Program-made: the position numbers and the translations under genes
NCBI GenBank assembly: GCA_040119125.1
Contig: JBEDTR010000007.1
Span: forward strand, 248,001-312,000
Direction: 5' to 3'
DNA: 64,000 nucleotides
DNA from: Pacificitalea sp040119125
Lineage (GTDB): Bacteria; Pseudomonadota; Alphaproteobacteria; Rhodobacterales; Rhodobacteraceae
Notes under the pieces: generated by a model
Seen by the model: only the letters and a program-made list of their open reading frames with translations
The model's database searches: none
Told to the model about the DNA's origin: nothing
Part shown: positions 31,519-41,200 of the stretch, one piece after another
Layout: every line of letters starts with the position of its first letter
Position numbering within the stretch: position 1 is the stretch's first letter

Positions 31519-33420
31519 ATGGGGTTTGCAACCATTGCCGATATCAGGGCCATCGAATCCGAGATGCCCTGGGAGAAGCGGGACGTTCCCGAAACCATGC
31601 ATGGCCTGCTGGCCCGCGCCCGCGACAATTACGGGTCCGGCAACGCGATTTCCTATCAGATGTTTTCGGACCCCGGCGCGAAGGCCGAAACGCTGACATG
31701 GGCGGAAACCTACGCCCGCTGCGTGCAGGCCGCGAACCTGTTCCGCTCGCTCGGGATCGGCGAGGATGACACGGTCGCCTATGTGCTGCCCAACTGCACC
31801 GAGACCGTGGTGACCTTGCTGGGCGCGATGATGGCGGGCAAGGCCGCGCCGATCAATCCGCTGCTCGACCCTGAGCATATCGCCGGAATCCTGCGCGAAA
31901 CCAACGCAAAGGTGCTGGTCACGCTCAAGGCATTCCCCAAGACCGATGTCGCGCAAAAGGCTGCCCGCGCCGCCGAACTGGCCCCCAACGTCGAACATGT
32001 GATCGAGGTCGATCTGCTGCGCTACCTGACCGGGGCGAAGCGGCTGATCGTGCCATTGATCCGGCCCCGGCTGAAGCCGAACCACAAGGCGCAGGTGCAT
32101 GATTTCACCCGCGCGGTGAAGCGCCAGAACGCGGCCGGGCTCGACTTTCCCGACAGCGCGGGCGACCGGGTCGCGGCCTATTTCCACACCGGCGGCACGA
32201 CCGGTCTGCCCAAGATCGCCCAGCACAAATATTCGGGCATGATCTACAACGGTTGGCTCGGCAACACGATGTTGTTCAAGCCTGAGGACAACGTGATCTG
32301 CCCGCTGCCGCTGTTCCATGTCTTTGCGGTGCATGTGATCTTGATGGCGATGATCTGGTCGGGCAGCCATGTGGTCTTTCCCACCCCTGCGGGCTATCGC
32401 GGCGACGGCGTGTTCGACAATTTCTGGAAGCTGATCGAACGCTGGAAGATTTCCTTCATCATCACCGTGCCCACCGCCCTGTCGGCGCTGATGCAGCGCC
32501 CGGTGGATGCGGATGTGTCATCGGTGCAGACCGCATTCTCCGGCTCCTCACCGCTGCCGGTCGAGCTGTTCAATCGGTTTGAAAAGGCCACCGGCGTTGA
32601 GGTCGTGGAAGGCTACGGCCTGACCGAGGCGACCTGCCTTGTCGCCATCAACCCAACGGATGGCACCAAGAAAATTGGCTCCGTCGGGCTGCCGTTTCCC
32701 TATACGGATGTGAAAATTCTGCGCCAGACGGAGAATGGCCCCGTCGAATGTGCCCCCGATGAAGTGGCTGAGATCTGTATTGCCAGTCCCGGCGTCTTTG
32801 CCGGATCGACCTATACGGAGACCGACAAGAACCACGATCTGTTCCACCATGACGTTTATCTGCGCACGGGCGATCTGGGCCGGATCGATACGGACGGCTA
32901 TCTATGGATCACCGGACGGGCGAAGGATCTCATCATCCGGGGCGGACATAATATTGACCCCGCCGAGATCGAGGAGGCTCTGGCCGCTCATAGCGACGTG
33001 GCCTTTGCCGGGGCCATCGGGCAGCCCGACGCCCATGCGGGCGAACTCCCCTGCGCCTATGTGGAGCTCTGCGCCGGGGCGACGGTGACGGAGGCCGAGC
33101 TTCTCGACTTTGCCCGCGCCCGCATCCACGAGCGCGCCGCGATGCCGAAATACATCGAAATTCTGGACGAGCTGCCGAAAACCGCAGTGGGCAAGGTGTT
33201 CAAACCCGATCTGCGCAAACGCGCGATCACACGGATCTATAACGCCGCGCTGACCGATGCGGGCCTATCGGCGCGGGTGTCAGAGGTGCAGGACGACCGC
33301 ACCCTTGGTCTGGTCGCTTGCCTGTCGCGCAACGGCTGCGAGGATGACGTGCGGGTGCGCGAAGCGTTGGGCGTATTCACCCGGCCCTGGAAATGGGCGG
33401 AGCCCCTGCCCGCGGAGTAA
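31519..33420 (+). CDS. acyl-CoA synthetase (AMP-forming)
   Basis: A 633-residue member of the ANL superfamily. The P-loop is YFHTGGTTGLPKIAQHKYSG, A5 motif GYGLTEATC, A7 YLRTGDLGRIDTDG and A8 ITGRAKDLIIRGGHNIDPAE, with the A10 Lys in LPKTAVGKVFKPDL. It activates a carboxylic acid to acyl-CoA by way of the acyl adenylate. The start is at ATG 31519 with AGGGAGG upstream. The chain length or aromatic nature of the substrate is not clear. It stands alone. Confidence 0.92.
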   Translation: MGFATIADIRAIESEMPWEKRDVPETMHGLLARARDNYGSGNAISYQMFSDPGAKAETLTWAETYARCVQAANLFRSLGIGEDDTVAYVLPNCTETVVTLLGAMMAGKAAPINPLLDPEHIAGILRETNAKVLVTLKAFPKTDVAQKAARAAELAPNVEHVIEVDLLRYLTGAKRLIVPLIRPRLKPNHKAQVHDFTRAVKRQNAAGLDFPDSAGDRVAAYFHTGGTTGLPKIAQHKYSGMIYNGWLGNTMLFKPEDNVICPLPLFHVFAVHVILMAMIWSGSHVVFPTPAGYRGDGVFDNFWKLIERWKISFIITVPTALSALMQRPVDADVSSVQTAFSGSSPLPVELFNRFEKATGVEVVEGYGLTEATCLVAINPTDGTKKIGSVGLPFPYTDVKILRQTENGPVECAPDEVAEICIASPGVFAGSTYTETDKNHDLFHHDVYLRTGDLGRIDTDGYLWITGRAKDLIIRGGHNIDPAEIEEALAAHSDVAFAGAIGQPDAHAGELPCAYVELCAGATVTEAELLDFARARIHERAAMPKYIEILDELPKTAVGKVFKPDLRKRAITRIYNAALTDAGLSARVSEVQDDRTLGLVACLSRNGCEDDVRVREALGVFTRPWKWAEPLPAE

Positions 33421-33464
33421 ATAAGCCGGGCGGGCGCACCACTGGCTCATCAAAAATAGACCTC

Positions 33465-33501
33465 CCCACAAAAAAGCGCCCGCCGGAATGACCGGCGGGC
33501 G
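33465..33501 (-). terminator. rho-independent terminator of the ectABC-ask operon
   Basis: CGCCCGCCGG and CCGGCGGGCG form a perfect ten-base-pair stem with a five-base loop. On the minus strand the stem is followed by CTTTTTTGTGG. It lies 33 bases behind the ask stop and also separates it from the convergent acyl-CoA synthetase gene. Confidence 0.9.
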
Positions 33502-33533
33502 TGAGGTGACGAAGCTAGTACGTGCCTGACGTA

Positions 33534-35000
33534 TCAGGCCGCGAACTGGGCCACGTTGTCCGTGGCTTCGGCATTTGAATCTGTGTCGGCGTTAACGGCT
33601 TTGCCTTCGATCAGCGTGCGGTGCAGCGCCTTGATCGCGGTATCGGCCTGCTCGCGCTGAACGATCAACTGAATATCAACCGGGCGGGAGCCTTGCAGCA
33701 CGGCGATGGGTTCGATCCCTTCGCCCGCCAGCGCGCCCAGACCCCGGCCAAGACAGCCCAGACCCGACAGGTCGCGCCCGATAACCGAAATCACAGCCAG
33801 CGACCGGGTGGTGACGGAGGCATTGGGGAACCGTTCCGACAGGTCCTGCTCGGCCCGGCGCACCTGCTTCAAGGTGGTGTTCAGGTAATGCGTGATCGTG
33901 TTGGCGTTCGACGACTTGGCACAGATATAGGTTTTGTGCCGGGTCAGCGTATCGAGGATCGCGGCGTCGTAGCCTTTGACCCCGACCATGTCCTGCTCGA
34001 ACACTTCCAGCGCCAACACATCGAGCCCGCAGATGATTTCCGCGTGGGGCGTCTCGGAGGGCTGCTCATCGATAAGCGTGCCGGGATCGCCCGGATCGAA
34101 GGCATTGGTCACTCGCAGCGGAATACCAGACTGGCGCAGCGCCTTGGCCGCCGAGGGGTGGATTGCCTCCATCCCCATGTTCGACAGCTGATCGGCCACG
34201 TCGTAATTGGTATGGCCCAGCTTGCGCACGGCTTCCACACCGACCAAGTTCGGATCGGCAGAACTCAGGTGGAATTCCTTGTGAATGATCGCCTCACGCG
34301 CCCCCGTCTGGGCCGCGATCTGGCTGAACGTCACTTCGGAATAGCCGCGATCATAGACCTTCATCAGGCCTTCGCTGCACTGCGCGTAGCCGGTCACGAT
34401 GGGCAATTCGCGGGCGAAATCGACATGATCGAGGCCCTTGGCAATGCGTTCTGCGAGGGTCAGTTCCTCTTCGTCGCGCCAGCCGCCCAGATCGACACAA
34501 CGCGCGTTCACGCCCTTGCGGCGTAGCAGCAGCGCGGTGACGAAGGCCGAATGGCTTTCGCCCAGACCTGACAGCATCTCGCGGATGACGAGCATATGCT
34601 TCGACAGGCGGAAATGCCCGTAGGAGCACAGCCGCTGCAGATCGATCAGGCAGGACCGCGCGCCCTCAATCCGCTCGCGCACGAAATCATCGGCTTCGGC
34701 CACGTCGGCGCCTTCATCAAGGATTTCGGCATGGGCGGCACGCATCGCGGTGGCGACGGTGTTCAGCGCCTCCGACCAGCTATGGCCGGATTCATTGTTG
34801 GCAAAATGGGAATAGACCCCGGCCTCGCCTGTTTTCTTGTGTTCCAGCAGCAGGTTGGTGATGCCGCCATAGGCCGAGACCACGAAGATGCGGTTATAGG
34901 GATCCTCGGACCCGTTCAGGAACAAACTGTCGAGCAGCTCCTGCGTGCGGGTCATGGAGGTGCCCCCGATCTTTTCGACGGTATGGGCTTGATGGGTCAC
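33534..35000 (-). CDS. ask_ect: aspartokinase of the ectoine operon (Ask_Ect)
   Basis: A 488-residue specialised aspartate kinase that supplies aspartyl phosphate for ectoine. It opens with THQAHTVEKIGGTSM, the amino-acid-kinase nucleotide site, has IFVVSAYGGITNLLLEHKKT and ends with two ACT-type regions (LAVISVIGRDLSGLGCLGRG and VDIQLIVQREQADTAIKALH). The start is GTG at 34998-35000. It is the last gene of the operon, 126 bases behind ectC. Ask_Ect enzymes are known to be less feedback-inhibited than housekeeping aspartokinases. Confidence 0.95.
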   Translation of the reverse strand: MTHQAHTVEKIGGTSMTRTQELLDSLFLNGSEDPYNRIFVVSAYGGITNLLLEHKKTGEAGVYSHFANNESGHSWSEALNTVATAMRAAHAEILDEGADVAEADDFVRERIEGARSCLIDLQRLCSYGHFRLSKHMLVIREMLSGLGESHSAFVTALLLRRKGVNARCVDLGGWRDEEELTLAERIAKGLDHVDFARELPIVTGYAQCSEGLMKVYDRGYSEVTFSQIAAQTGAREAIIHKEFHLSSADPNLVGVEAVRKLGHTNYDVADQLSNMGMEAIHPSAAKALRQSGIPLRVTNAFDPGDPGTLIDEQPSETPHAEIICGLDVLALEVFEQDMVGVKGYDAAILDTLTRHKTYICAKSSNANTITHYLNTTLKQVRRAEQDLSERFPNASVTTRSLAVISVIGRDLSGLGCLGRGLGALAGEGIEPIAVLQGSRPVDIQLIVQREQADTAIKALHRTLIEGKAVNADTDSNAEATDNVAQFAA

Positions 35001-35010
35001 TGTAGCTCAG

Positions 35011-35029
35011 CCCGCCTTGATCCGGCGGG
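35011..35029 (-). promoter_or_regulatory. small hairpin just upstream of the ask start
   Basis: CCCGCC/GGCGGG form a six-base-pair stem with a seven-base loop ending 11 bases before the GTG start of ask. It may dampen ask translation; no T run. Confidence 0.3.
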
Positions 35030-35126
35030 TCCTCTGTTTTGGAAAAGAAGTCGGGCATCCGAAACCGGGGGCCTATGCCCGCGCCGGTCCCGGATGTCCC
35101 TAAGGCGTCAGCCCTCGGACGTCTGC

Positions 35127-35528
35127 TTACGCATCCGCCACTTCGGTTTCTGCCGGCGCGTAGGAGCCATCTTCCTGATGGACCTCATTGCCGGTCACGG
35201 GCGGGTTGAAGCAGCAGGCCATGACCAGCTCTTCTTCGGCCCGCAGGGTGTGGCGGTCATGCTCATTGAGGGCATACATCACGCCGGGCTTGATCTTATG
35301 CGTCTCGCCGGTGGCAAGATCGGTGATCGTGCCCTTGCCGGACATGCAGTAGACGCTCTCGAAGTGATGCTTATACTCGAACGTATGTTCCGAGCCGGCA
35401 TCGAGGAACGTGATGTGGAACGAGAAGCCCATCCCGTCGCCCGCCAGCAGCATGCGGACAGAAGTCCACTGCTGGTCGGACACGGTGGCGTCGGTGTTTT
35501 TCAGGTCGTTGAAGTCACGAACGATCAT
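35127..35528 (-). CDS. ectC: L-ectoine synthase
   Basis: A 133-residue cupin that cyclises N-gamma-acetyl-diaminobutyrate to ectoine. It begins MIVRDFNDLKNTDATVSDQQ and shows the cupin segment FEYKHHFESVYCMSGKGTIT, with iron-binding Glu, Tyr and His positions, and YALNEHDRHTLRAEEELVMA. Length and sequence match the family closely. It starts five bases after the ectB stop. Confidence 0.98.
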   Translation of the reverse strand: MIVRDFNDLKNTDATVSDQQWTSVRMLLAGDGMGFSFHITFLDAGSEHTFEYKHHFESVYCMSGKGTITDLATGETHKIKPGVMYALNEHDRHTLRAEEELVMACCFNPPVTGNEVHQEDGSYAPAETEVADA

Positions 35529-35533
35529 GGGGA

Positions 35534-36823
35534 TTACTCCGCAGCGATAGTTTCAGGGGAGGCGCTAACCAGTCGCGCCGCATCCAGCATGGTGGCAAAG
35601 CCTTGCTCCAGAACCTCGACCGGGGTGGTCAGCGGTGCCAGCACCTTGACGACCTCATCGTTGGGGCCGGAGGTCTCAATGACCAGGCCATGCTCAAAGC
35701 AGTATTTGCACACGGCCGAGGCGGTTTCACCGGACCCGACATCGACGCCTTGGAACATGCCGCGGCCCTTCATCTTATGGCCCGGAAAGTAACCGGCGAA
35801 TTCGGTCAGGCGGCGCGTCAGCAGCTCGGACTTTTCCTTGATTTCATTCTGGAACGTGTCGTCGGACCAGAATTTTTTCAGCGCCACGGTGGCGGTGACA
35901 AACGCATGGGTATTGCCACGGAAAGTGCCGTTATGCTCCGCCGGGCCGAACACGTCATGCTCGGACTTGATCAACGTCAGCGCCATCGGCAGGCCGAAGC
36001 CCGAGATGGATTTCGCCAGCGTCACGATATCCGGGGTCACGCCCATTTCCTCAAAGGAGAAGAACGTGCCGGTGCGGCCACAGCCAGCCTGAATATCGTC
36101 GACGATGAACAGAGCGCCGTGTTTCTTGGCCAGCTCAGCCACCCGCTTGACGAATTCCGGCGACGCGGCGTTCAGACCGCCTTCGCCCTGCACGGTTTCC
36201 AGCATGATCGCGGCGGGTGCATCGACACCGGAGGACGCATCGCCCAGCATTTTCTCAAGCACATCCGCGCTGTTCACGCCGTCAATGTAATTGTCATAAG
36301 GCAGACGTGTCACGCCCTGCAGCGGCAGCGCGCCGCCTTCGCGGTGGTAGCTGTTGCCGGTCGCGGCCAGCGCGCCCATTGTCACACCGTGAAAGCCATT
36401 GGTGAAGGCGATCACGTTATGGCGGCCAGTGACCTTACGCGCGAGCTTCATCGCGGCTTCCACCGCGTTGGCGCCCGTGGGGCCGGTGAACATCAGCTGA
36501 TAGTCCAGCCCGCGGGGCTTCAGGATCACATCCTGAAACGTCTGCAGGAAATCGGCCTTCACGGCGGTGTGCATGTCCAGCGCATGGGCGATGCCATCAT
36601 TGCTGATATGATCGATCAGCGCCGCTTTCATGTCGTCGTCGTTATGGCCGTAGTTCAGCGATGAACACCCGGCGAGGAAGTCGATATATTTATCGCCTTC
36701 GTCGGTGTGCAGGTAGCTGCCCTTCGCCTTGGTGAAGCGCACGTCGAACGTGCGGCAATAGGAACGGGCTTCGCTTTCGCGATTGGCAAAGATATGCGGA
36801 TCGGCTGTCGAGACAGTCGTCAT
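35534..36823 (-). CDS. ectB: L-2,4-diaminobutyrate transaminase (ectoine pathway)
   Basis: A 429-residue class III PLP aminotransferase. The PLP lysine is in TLAKSISGFGLPMALTLI, the Asp in LFIVDDIQAGCGRTGTFFSF, and FTGPTGANAVEAAMKLARKV is the phosphate-binding region. It converts aspartate semialdehyde to diaminobutyrate. Start MTTVSTADPH at 36823 is preferred, with GAGGT seven bases before it. Confidence 0.98.
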   Translation of the reverse strand: MTTVSTADPHIFANRESEARSYCRTFDVRFTKAKGSYLHTDEGDKYIDFLAGCSSLNYGHNDDDMKAALIDHISNDGIAHALDMHTAVKADFLQTFQDVILKPRGLDYQLMFTGPTGANAVEAAMKLARKVTGRHNVIAFTNGFHGVTMGALAATGNSYHREGGALPLQGVTRLPYDNYIDGVNSADVLEKMLGDASSGVDAPAAIMLETVQGEGGLNAASPEFVKRVAELAKKHGALFIVDDIQAGCGRTGTFFSFEEMGVTPDIVTLAKSISGFGLPMALTLIKSEHDVFGPAEHNGTFRGNTHAFVTATVALKKFWSDDTFQNEIKEKSELLTRRLTEFAGYFPGHKMKGRGMFQGVDVGSGETASAVCKYCFEHGLVIETSGPNDEVVKVLAPLTTPVEVLEQGFATMLDAARLVSASPETIAAE

Positions 36824-36860
36824 GGGAGTACCTCTAGGGTCTATGTGAATAGGGTATAGA

Positions 36861-36883
36861 CGCCGCTGCCTCACGCAGCGGCG
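36861..36883 (-). promoter_or_regulatory. intercistronic hairpin between ectA and ectB
   Basis: CGCCGCTGC and GCAGCGGCG form a nine-base-pair stem with a five-base loop, 26 bases behind the ectA stop. No T run follows, suggesting mRNA processing or stabilisation rather than full termination. Confidence 0.45.
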
Positions 36884-36909
36884 ATGCCGTTCAGGGGGTG
36901 CGGGCAGCC

Positions 36910-37449
36910 TCAGGCCGCCTGCGCCACATCCTCGGCCATGGTGATCGTGACCATATGCTCGGTCGCGTGATCGCCGTTGAAATGTTCATCGCGCTTATAA
37001 TGCGGCTCGCTGTCCAGCATTGCGTCCATACGGTCCGCATATTTGGTGAACAGGGCCCAGCTGGCCTTATTGTCCAGCGTGATCGTGGTTTGCACCTTCG
37101 TGCAGCCATCGGTCTCATCGCGCTGCATCAGCTCGCGCAGCATGCGGCCACCAAGGCCCAGCCCGCGCGCATCTTCGTGCACGGCTACCTGCCACACAAA
37201 GAACGTGTCGCCGGTGGAGGGCAGGACGTGCCCGCTGACCCAACCGACCACATTGCCGTCCTTTTCAGCGACAACACAGGTGTCGCGGAAATGGTCGCAC
37301 TGGATCAGGTTGCAGTACATCGAATTCTCATCAAGCGGCGAGCAGGCTTTCACCAGCTCCCACACCGCTGCACCGTCCTCGGGGACGGGCTTGCGCAGTA
37401 CAACTGCGCCATCATCGGATTTCTTAACGTTTCTGATCGGCGTAGCCAT
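36910..37449 (-). CDS. ectA: L-2,4-diaminobutyrate N-acetyltransferase
   Basis: A 179-residue GNAT enzyme that acetylates diaminobutyrate. The acetyl-CoA loop is ARGLGLGGRMLREL, preceded by FFVWQVAVHEDARG, and it carries the EctA stretches ACSPLDENSMYCNLIQCDHF and TITLDNKASWALF. GGAGGG precedes the ATG. It is the first gene of the operon, read divergently from ectR. Confidence 0.98.
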   Translation of the reverse strand: MATPIRNVKKSDDGAVVLRKPVPEDGAAVWELVKACSPLDENSMYCNLIQCDHFRDTCVVAEKDGNVVGWVSGHVLPSTGDTFFVWQVAVHEDARGLGLGGRMLRELMQRDETDGCTKVQTTITLDNKASWALFTKYADRMDAMLDSEPHYKRDEHFNGDHATEHMVTITMAEDVAQAA

Positions 37450-37492
37450 AGGGCCCTCCGTCTACTTCAGTTCGCTTCAAATGCTTCGTTAC

Positions 37493-37537
37493 GGCTAATA
37501 TAAACAAGCTCACCAATTAATCAACATGGCTAAGTAA
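37493..37537 (-). promoter_or_regulatory. ectA promoter with flanking GGCTAA sites
   Basis: Read on the minus strand there is TTGATT (37519-37524), a 16-base spacer and TATATT (37497-37502), a good -35/-10 pair about 50 bases upstream of ectA. On the plus strand GGCTAA overlaps the -10 (37493-37498) and GGCTAAGTAA lies just upstream of the -35 (37528-37537). These are candidate EctR sites. Confidence 0.6.
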
Positions 37538-37637
37538 TTTTCTTCCCCTAGGGCAATATATCCCTTATTTACTTGGAAAAATTTCTGCCCCTACTTAAAT
37601 GGCCGCTCTCACACCGCGCATATCCGCGCAAAACTGA

Positions 37638-37654
37638 TTAGTTCGGCTAACTAA
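37638..37654. promoter_or_regulatory. candidate EctR operator before ectR
   Basis: TTAGTT-CGGCT-AACTAA is a perfect six-base inverted repeat and contains a third GGCTAACTAA (37645-37654), 26 bases before the ectR start. It probably allows autoregulation by EctR. Confidence 0.55.
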
Positions 37655-37679
37655 ATCCTGTTGCGCGAGGAGATCCGCC

Positions 37680-38201
37680 ATGTCACTGATAAAGCTAGAC
37701 GTTTCCAAAGGATCGCCGGTGGACCGAACCGATATCAGCCTGATCGCCCTGCGCCGAATCTTGCGCGCGACCGAACTCTACGGTCGCGAACTTGCGCGCA
37801 CCGCCGGTTTGACCCCGGTACAGATTCGCGTGCTGCAGATCATCGACGCGCATGGCAACTCCACGCCCAAGAAGATCTCGCTTCAGATGGGCGTCAGTCA
37901 GGCCACCATGTCGACGCTGCTGGAACGGTTGCAGGCGAAAGGGCTCCTCACCCGCGAGAAGTCCGAAGTCGACCGCCGCCAGACCAACGTCCTGCTGACC
38001 CCCAAGGGCAAGCTCGCCATCGACGACAGCCCCGATCCGCTGCAACAGAAATATGTGCGCGAGTTCGAGGCCCTGCCCGGCTGGGAACAGGCGATGATCG
38101 TTTCGGTGCTGGAGCGCGTGGCCTCAATGCTGAACGCGTCCGATCTTGATGCCTCGCCCGTGCTGCATATGGGCGAAATTCGCCGCGCCCACGAGGAATA
38201 G
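37680..38201 (+). CDS. ectR: MarR-family regulator of ectoine synthesis (EctR)
   Basis: A 173-residue MarR protein divergent from ectA. The helix-turn-helix region is TPVQIRVLQIIDAHGNSTPK, then ISLQMGVSQATMSTLLERLQ and the wing EKSEVDRRQTNVLLTPKGK. Homologues next to ectABC in other halotolerant bacteria act as osmotically relieved repressors of the ect promoter. The GGCTAA-type repeats in the intergenic region are likely targets. It ends 17 bases before the convergent RND gene. Confidence 0.92.
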   Translation: MSLIKLDVSKGSPVDRTDISLIALRRILRATELYGRELARTAGLTPVQIRVLQIIDAHGNSTPKKISLQMGVSQATMSTLLERLQAKGLLTREKSEVDRRQTNVLLTPKGKLAIDDSPDPLQQKYVREFEALPGWEQAMIVSVLERVASMLNASDLDASPVLHMGEIRRAHEE

Positions 38202-38218
38202 CTCCGCGCCCCCGCGCA

Positions 38219-41200
38219 TCATGCTGTTTGCGGCGCGGCTTTCGCCTTACGCGCTGCGCGCCGCGCGCGCCGCCCCGCGCGGCGCACGGCCAGCCGTTCC
38301 CCCAGCATCAGCATCGCGGGCGTCACGATCAGCGTCAGCAGCGTCGCCACCATCAGCCCCCCCGCGATGGCGGAGCTCAGCTCCGTCCACCATTGCGTCG
38401 ATGGCGCGCCATAGACGATTTCGCGGCGGAAGAAGTCGATATTGATCCCGATGACCATCGGCAGCAGCCCCAGCGCGGTGGTCACCGACGTCAGGATCAC
38501 CGGGCGCAAACGCTGCGCACCGGTGCGCAGCGCGGCCTCCAGCGGCGGCATGCCGGTTTTTTTCAGCTCGTTGAACGTGTCGATCAGCACGATGTTGTTG
38601 TTCACCACGATGCCCGCCAGCGCGATCACCCCGATCCCGCCCATCACCACCCCAAAGGGACGCCCGGTCACAATCAGCCCCAGCAGCACCCCGGCGATGG
38701 AAAAGATGATCGCGCTCATCACCACGAAGGCCTGAAAGAAGCTGTTGAACTGCACCACAAGGATCACGATCATCATCCCGATGGCGGCGGCAAAGGCCCC
38801 CGCCAGAAACACCATCGCGTCGGTCTGATCCTCAGCCTCGCCCGCGAAGGACCACGTCACGCTGTCGGGCAGGTCCAGCCCCTCCAGCGCGCCGCGCAGC
38901 GCGACGATCTGATCGTTCACCAACAGCCCCGGCGCGACATTGGCGGCGATGGTGGTCACCCTCTCCTGATCTATGCGCTTGATGGTGCCGCTGCGCGGCG
39001 CTGGCTCAAAGCTGACAAAGTTCGTGACCGGCACCAGCCCGGAGGTGGTCGGCACGCGCAGGCTTTCCAATTCCGCCAGCGTGCGATCCCCGGCGGGGAA
39101 GCGAACACGGATATCCACCGCACCTTCGGCATCGTCGGGGCGGTAATCGGCCACCGTGATGCCTTGGGTCAGAAGCTGCACCGCCTGCCCCAACAGCGTC
39201 ACGTCAGCGCCAAATCGCGCGGCCTCGGACCGGTCGAGCCGCACCGCCCATTCCACACCGGGCAAGGGCCGCGTGTCGGTCACATCGGTAAAGCCGCCCA
39301 TCGCATCCATCCGGGCGCGGATCGTCTCAACCGCCGCCGCCTGTGCCGCGCGGTCGCGCGATACGACCTCGATACTCACAGGCTTGCCCGCCGAAGGACC
39401 GCCTGACTGCACCTGCACCTGCACATCGATACCGGGGATTACGCCCATGTCCTGCCGGATCTGCGCCGCGATCTCGGCGGCGGGACGGCGGGTATCCCAT
39501 TCGGTCAGTTCCAACTGAATGGTGCCGATCACCTCTTCGTCGGCCTGCTGGCTTGACCCGGTGCGGGCATAGACGCTCGACACCTCATCATATTGCAACA
39601 GGCGATCCTCGACCTGTCCGACCAGTTCATCTTGTTCGTAGATCGAGAAATTGTCGCGGGCGCGCACCTCTACCTGTGCGAAATCCGGCTCGATCGAGGG
39701 AAAGAACGAAATGCCCGTTCCGAACTGACCATAGGCCAGAAACGCGGTGACCAGCGACAGCAGCGCAAAGATCAGCGTGCGCCCCGGCCGCAGGATCGCC
39801 CATTCCAGCACGCGGACATAAACCCCGGCCCCGCCGCGCATCTGGCGCGGATCGCCATGTTCTGCGGCGGTGATCTGACGTTGCTGCGCGGCGCTTTGTG
39901 GCTGACGCTTGCCGATCAACCCGCCCATGACGGGGATGAAGATCAGCGCCATGAACAACGAGGCCGATAGCGTCAGGATCACGGTGATTGGAAGGAATTT
40001 CATGAACTCCCCCACCGTGCCGGTCCAGAACAGCAGCGGAAAGAACACGCTCAGCGTCGTGGCGGTAGAGGCGATGATCGGCCACGCCATGCGTTTGGCG
40101 GCCTGCGCATAGGCGTCTTTCGCGCTTTGGCCTTCGTGCAGGTAGCGGTCGGCCAACTCGACCGTCACGATTGCGCCGTCGACCAGCATCCCGACCACCA
40201 AGATCAGGCTGAACAGCACCACGATATTCATGGTGTAGCCCATGAAATAAAGCGCCGCGACACCGGCGAGAAACGCGCCCGGAATGGCCAGCCCGACCAG
40301 GATCGAGGACCGCAGACCCAGCGCCCAGACGATCACGATCATGACCAGCAGCACGGCGGCGATCACATTCGATTCCAGATCCGAGAGCATGGTTTCCACC
40401 TGCTCGCTTTCGTCCTGCATGTAGTTGATGCGCACAGTTTCCGGCCAGTCCGCCTGCGCGCGCTCGATCTCGGCGCGCACGGCGGCGACGGTTTCGATGA
40501 TATTGGCCCCGACGCGCTTCTTGATTTCCAGCGCCAGCGCCGGCTGGCCATTGATGCGGGCAAATCCCGACGGGTCCTCAAACGTGCGGCGCACCGTGGC
40601 CACATCGCCGAAGGTCACGACGGTATCGCCGCGCACCTTCACCGGCAGCTCCATGATGTCGTCGAGATCTTCGATCAGGCCGGGCACCTTCAGCACGATG
40701 CGTCCGGCGCCGTTTTCGATGGCCCCGGCGGCGATCAGGCGGTTGTTGCGATTGATCTGGCTGATCAGTTCGTCGAACGAAATATTGTAGGTCTCAAACA
40801 CCGTCGGGTCGATCAGCACTTCGAGCAGTTCAAACCGCTCGCCGCCAATATCGACCTCCAGCACGCCCGACACGCTTTCAAGCCGGTCCTTCAGATCGTC
40901 GGCCAGCCCGTTCAGCGTGCGCTCCGGCACCGGCCCCGACAGGATTGTGGTCAGGATCGGAAAAAGCGCAGTGTTGATTTCCGTCACCACCGGATCCGAG
41001 GCATCGTCGGGCAGCTCATTGGCGGCGCGATCCACGCCCTCACGCACCTTGTCCAGCGCCGCATCGGCATCGAACCCCGGCTCAAATTCCAGCTGCACGC
41101 TGGCATGGCCCTCGGCGGCGGTCGCGGTCATGCTCTTGAGCCCGGTCAGCGCGCCGAGTTCGGTCTCCAGCGGCTCCACCAGCAGGCGCTCGGCATCCTC

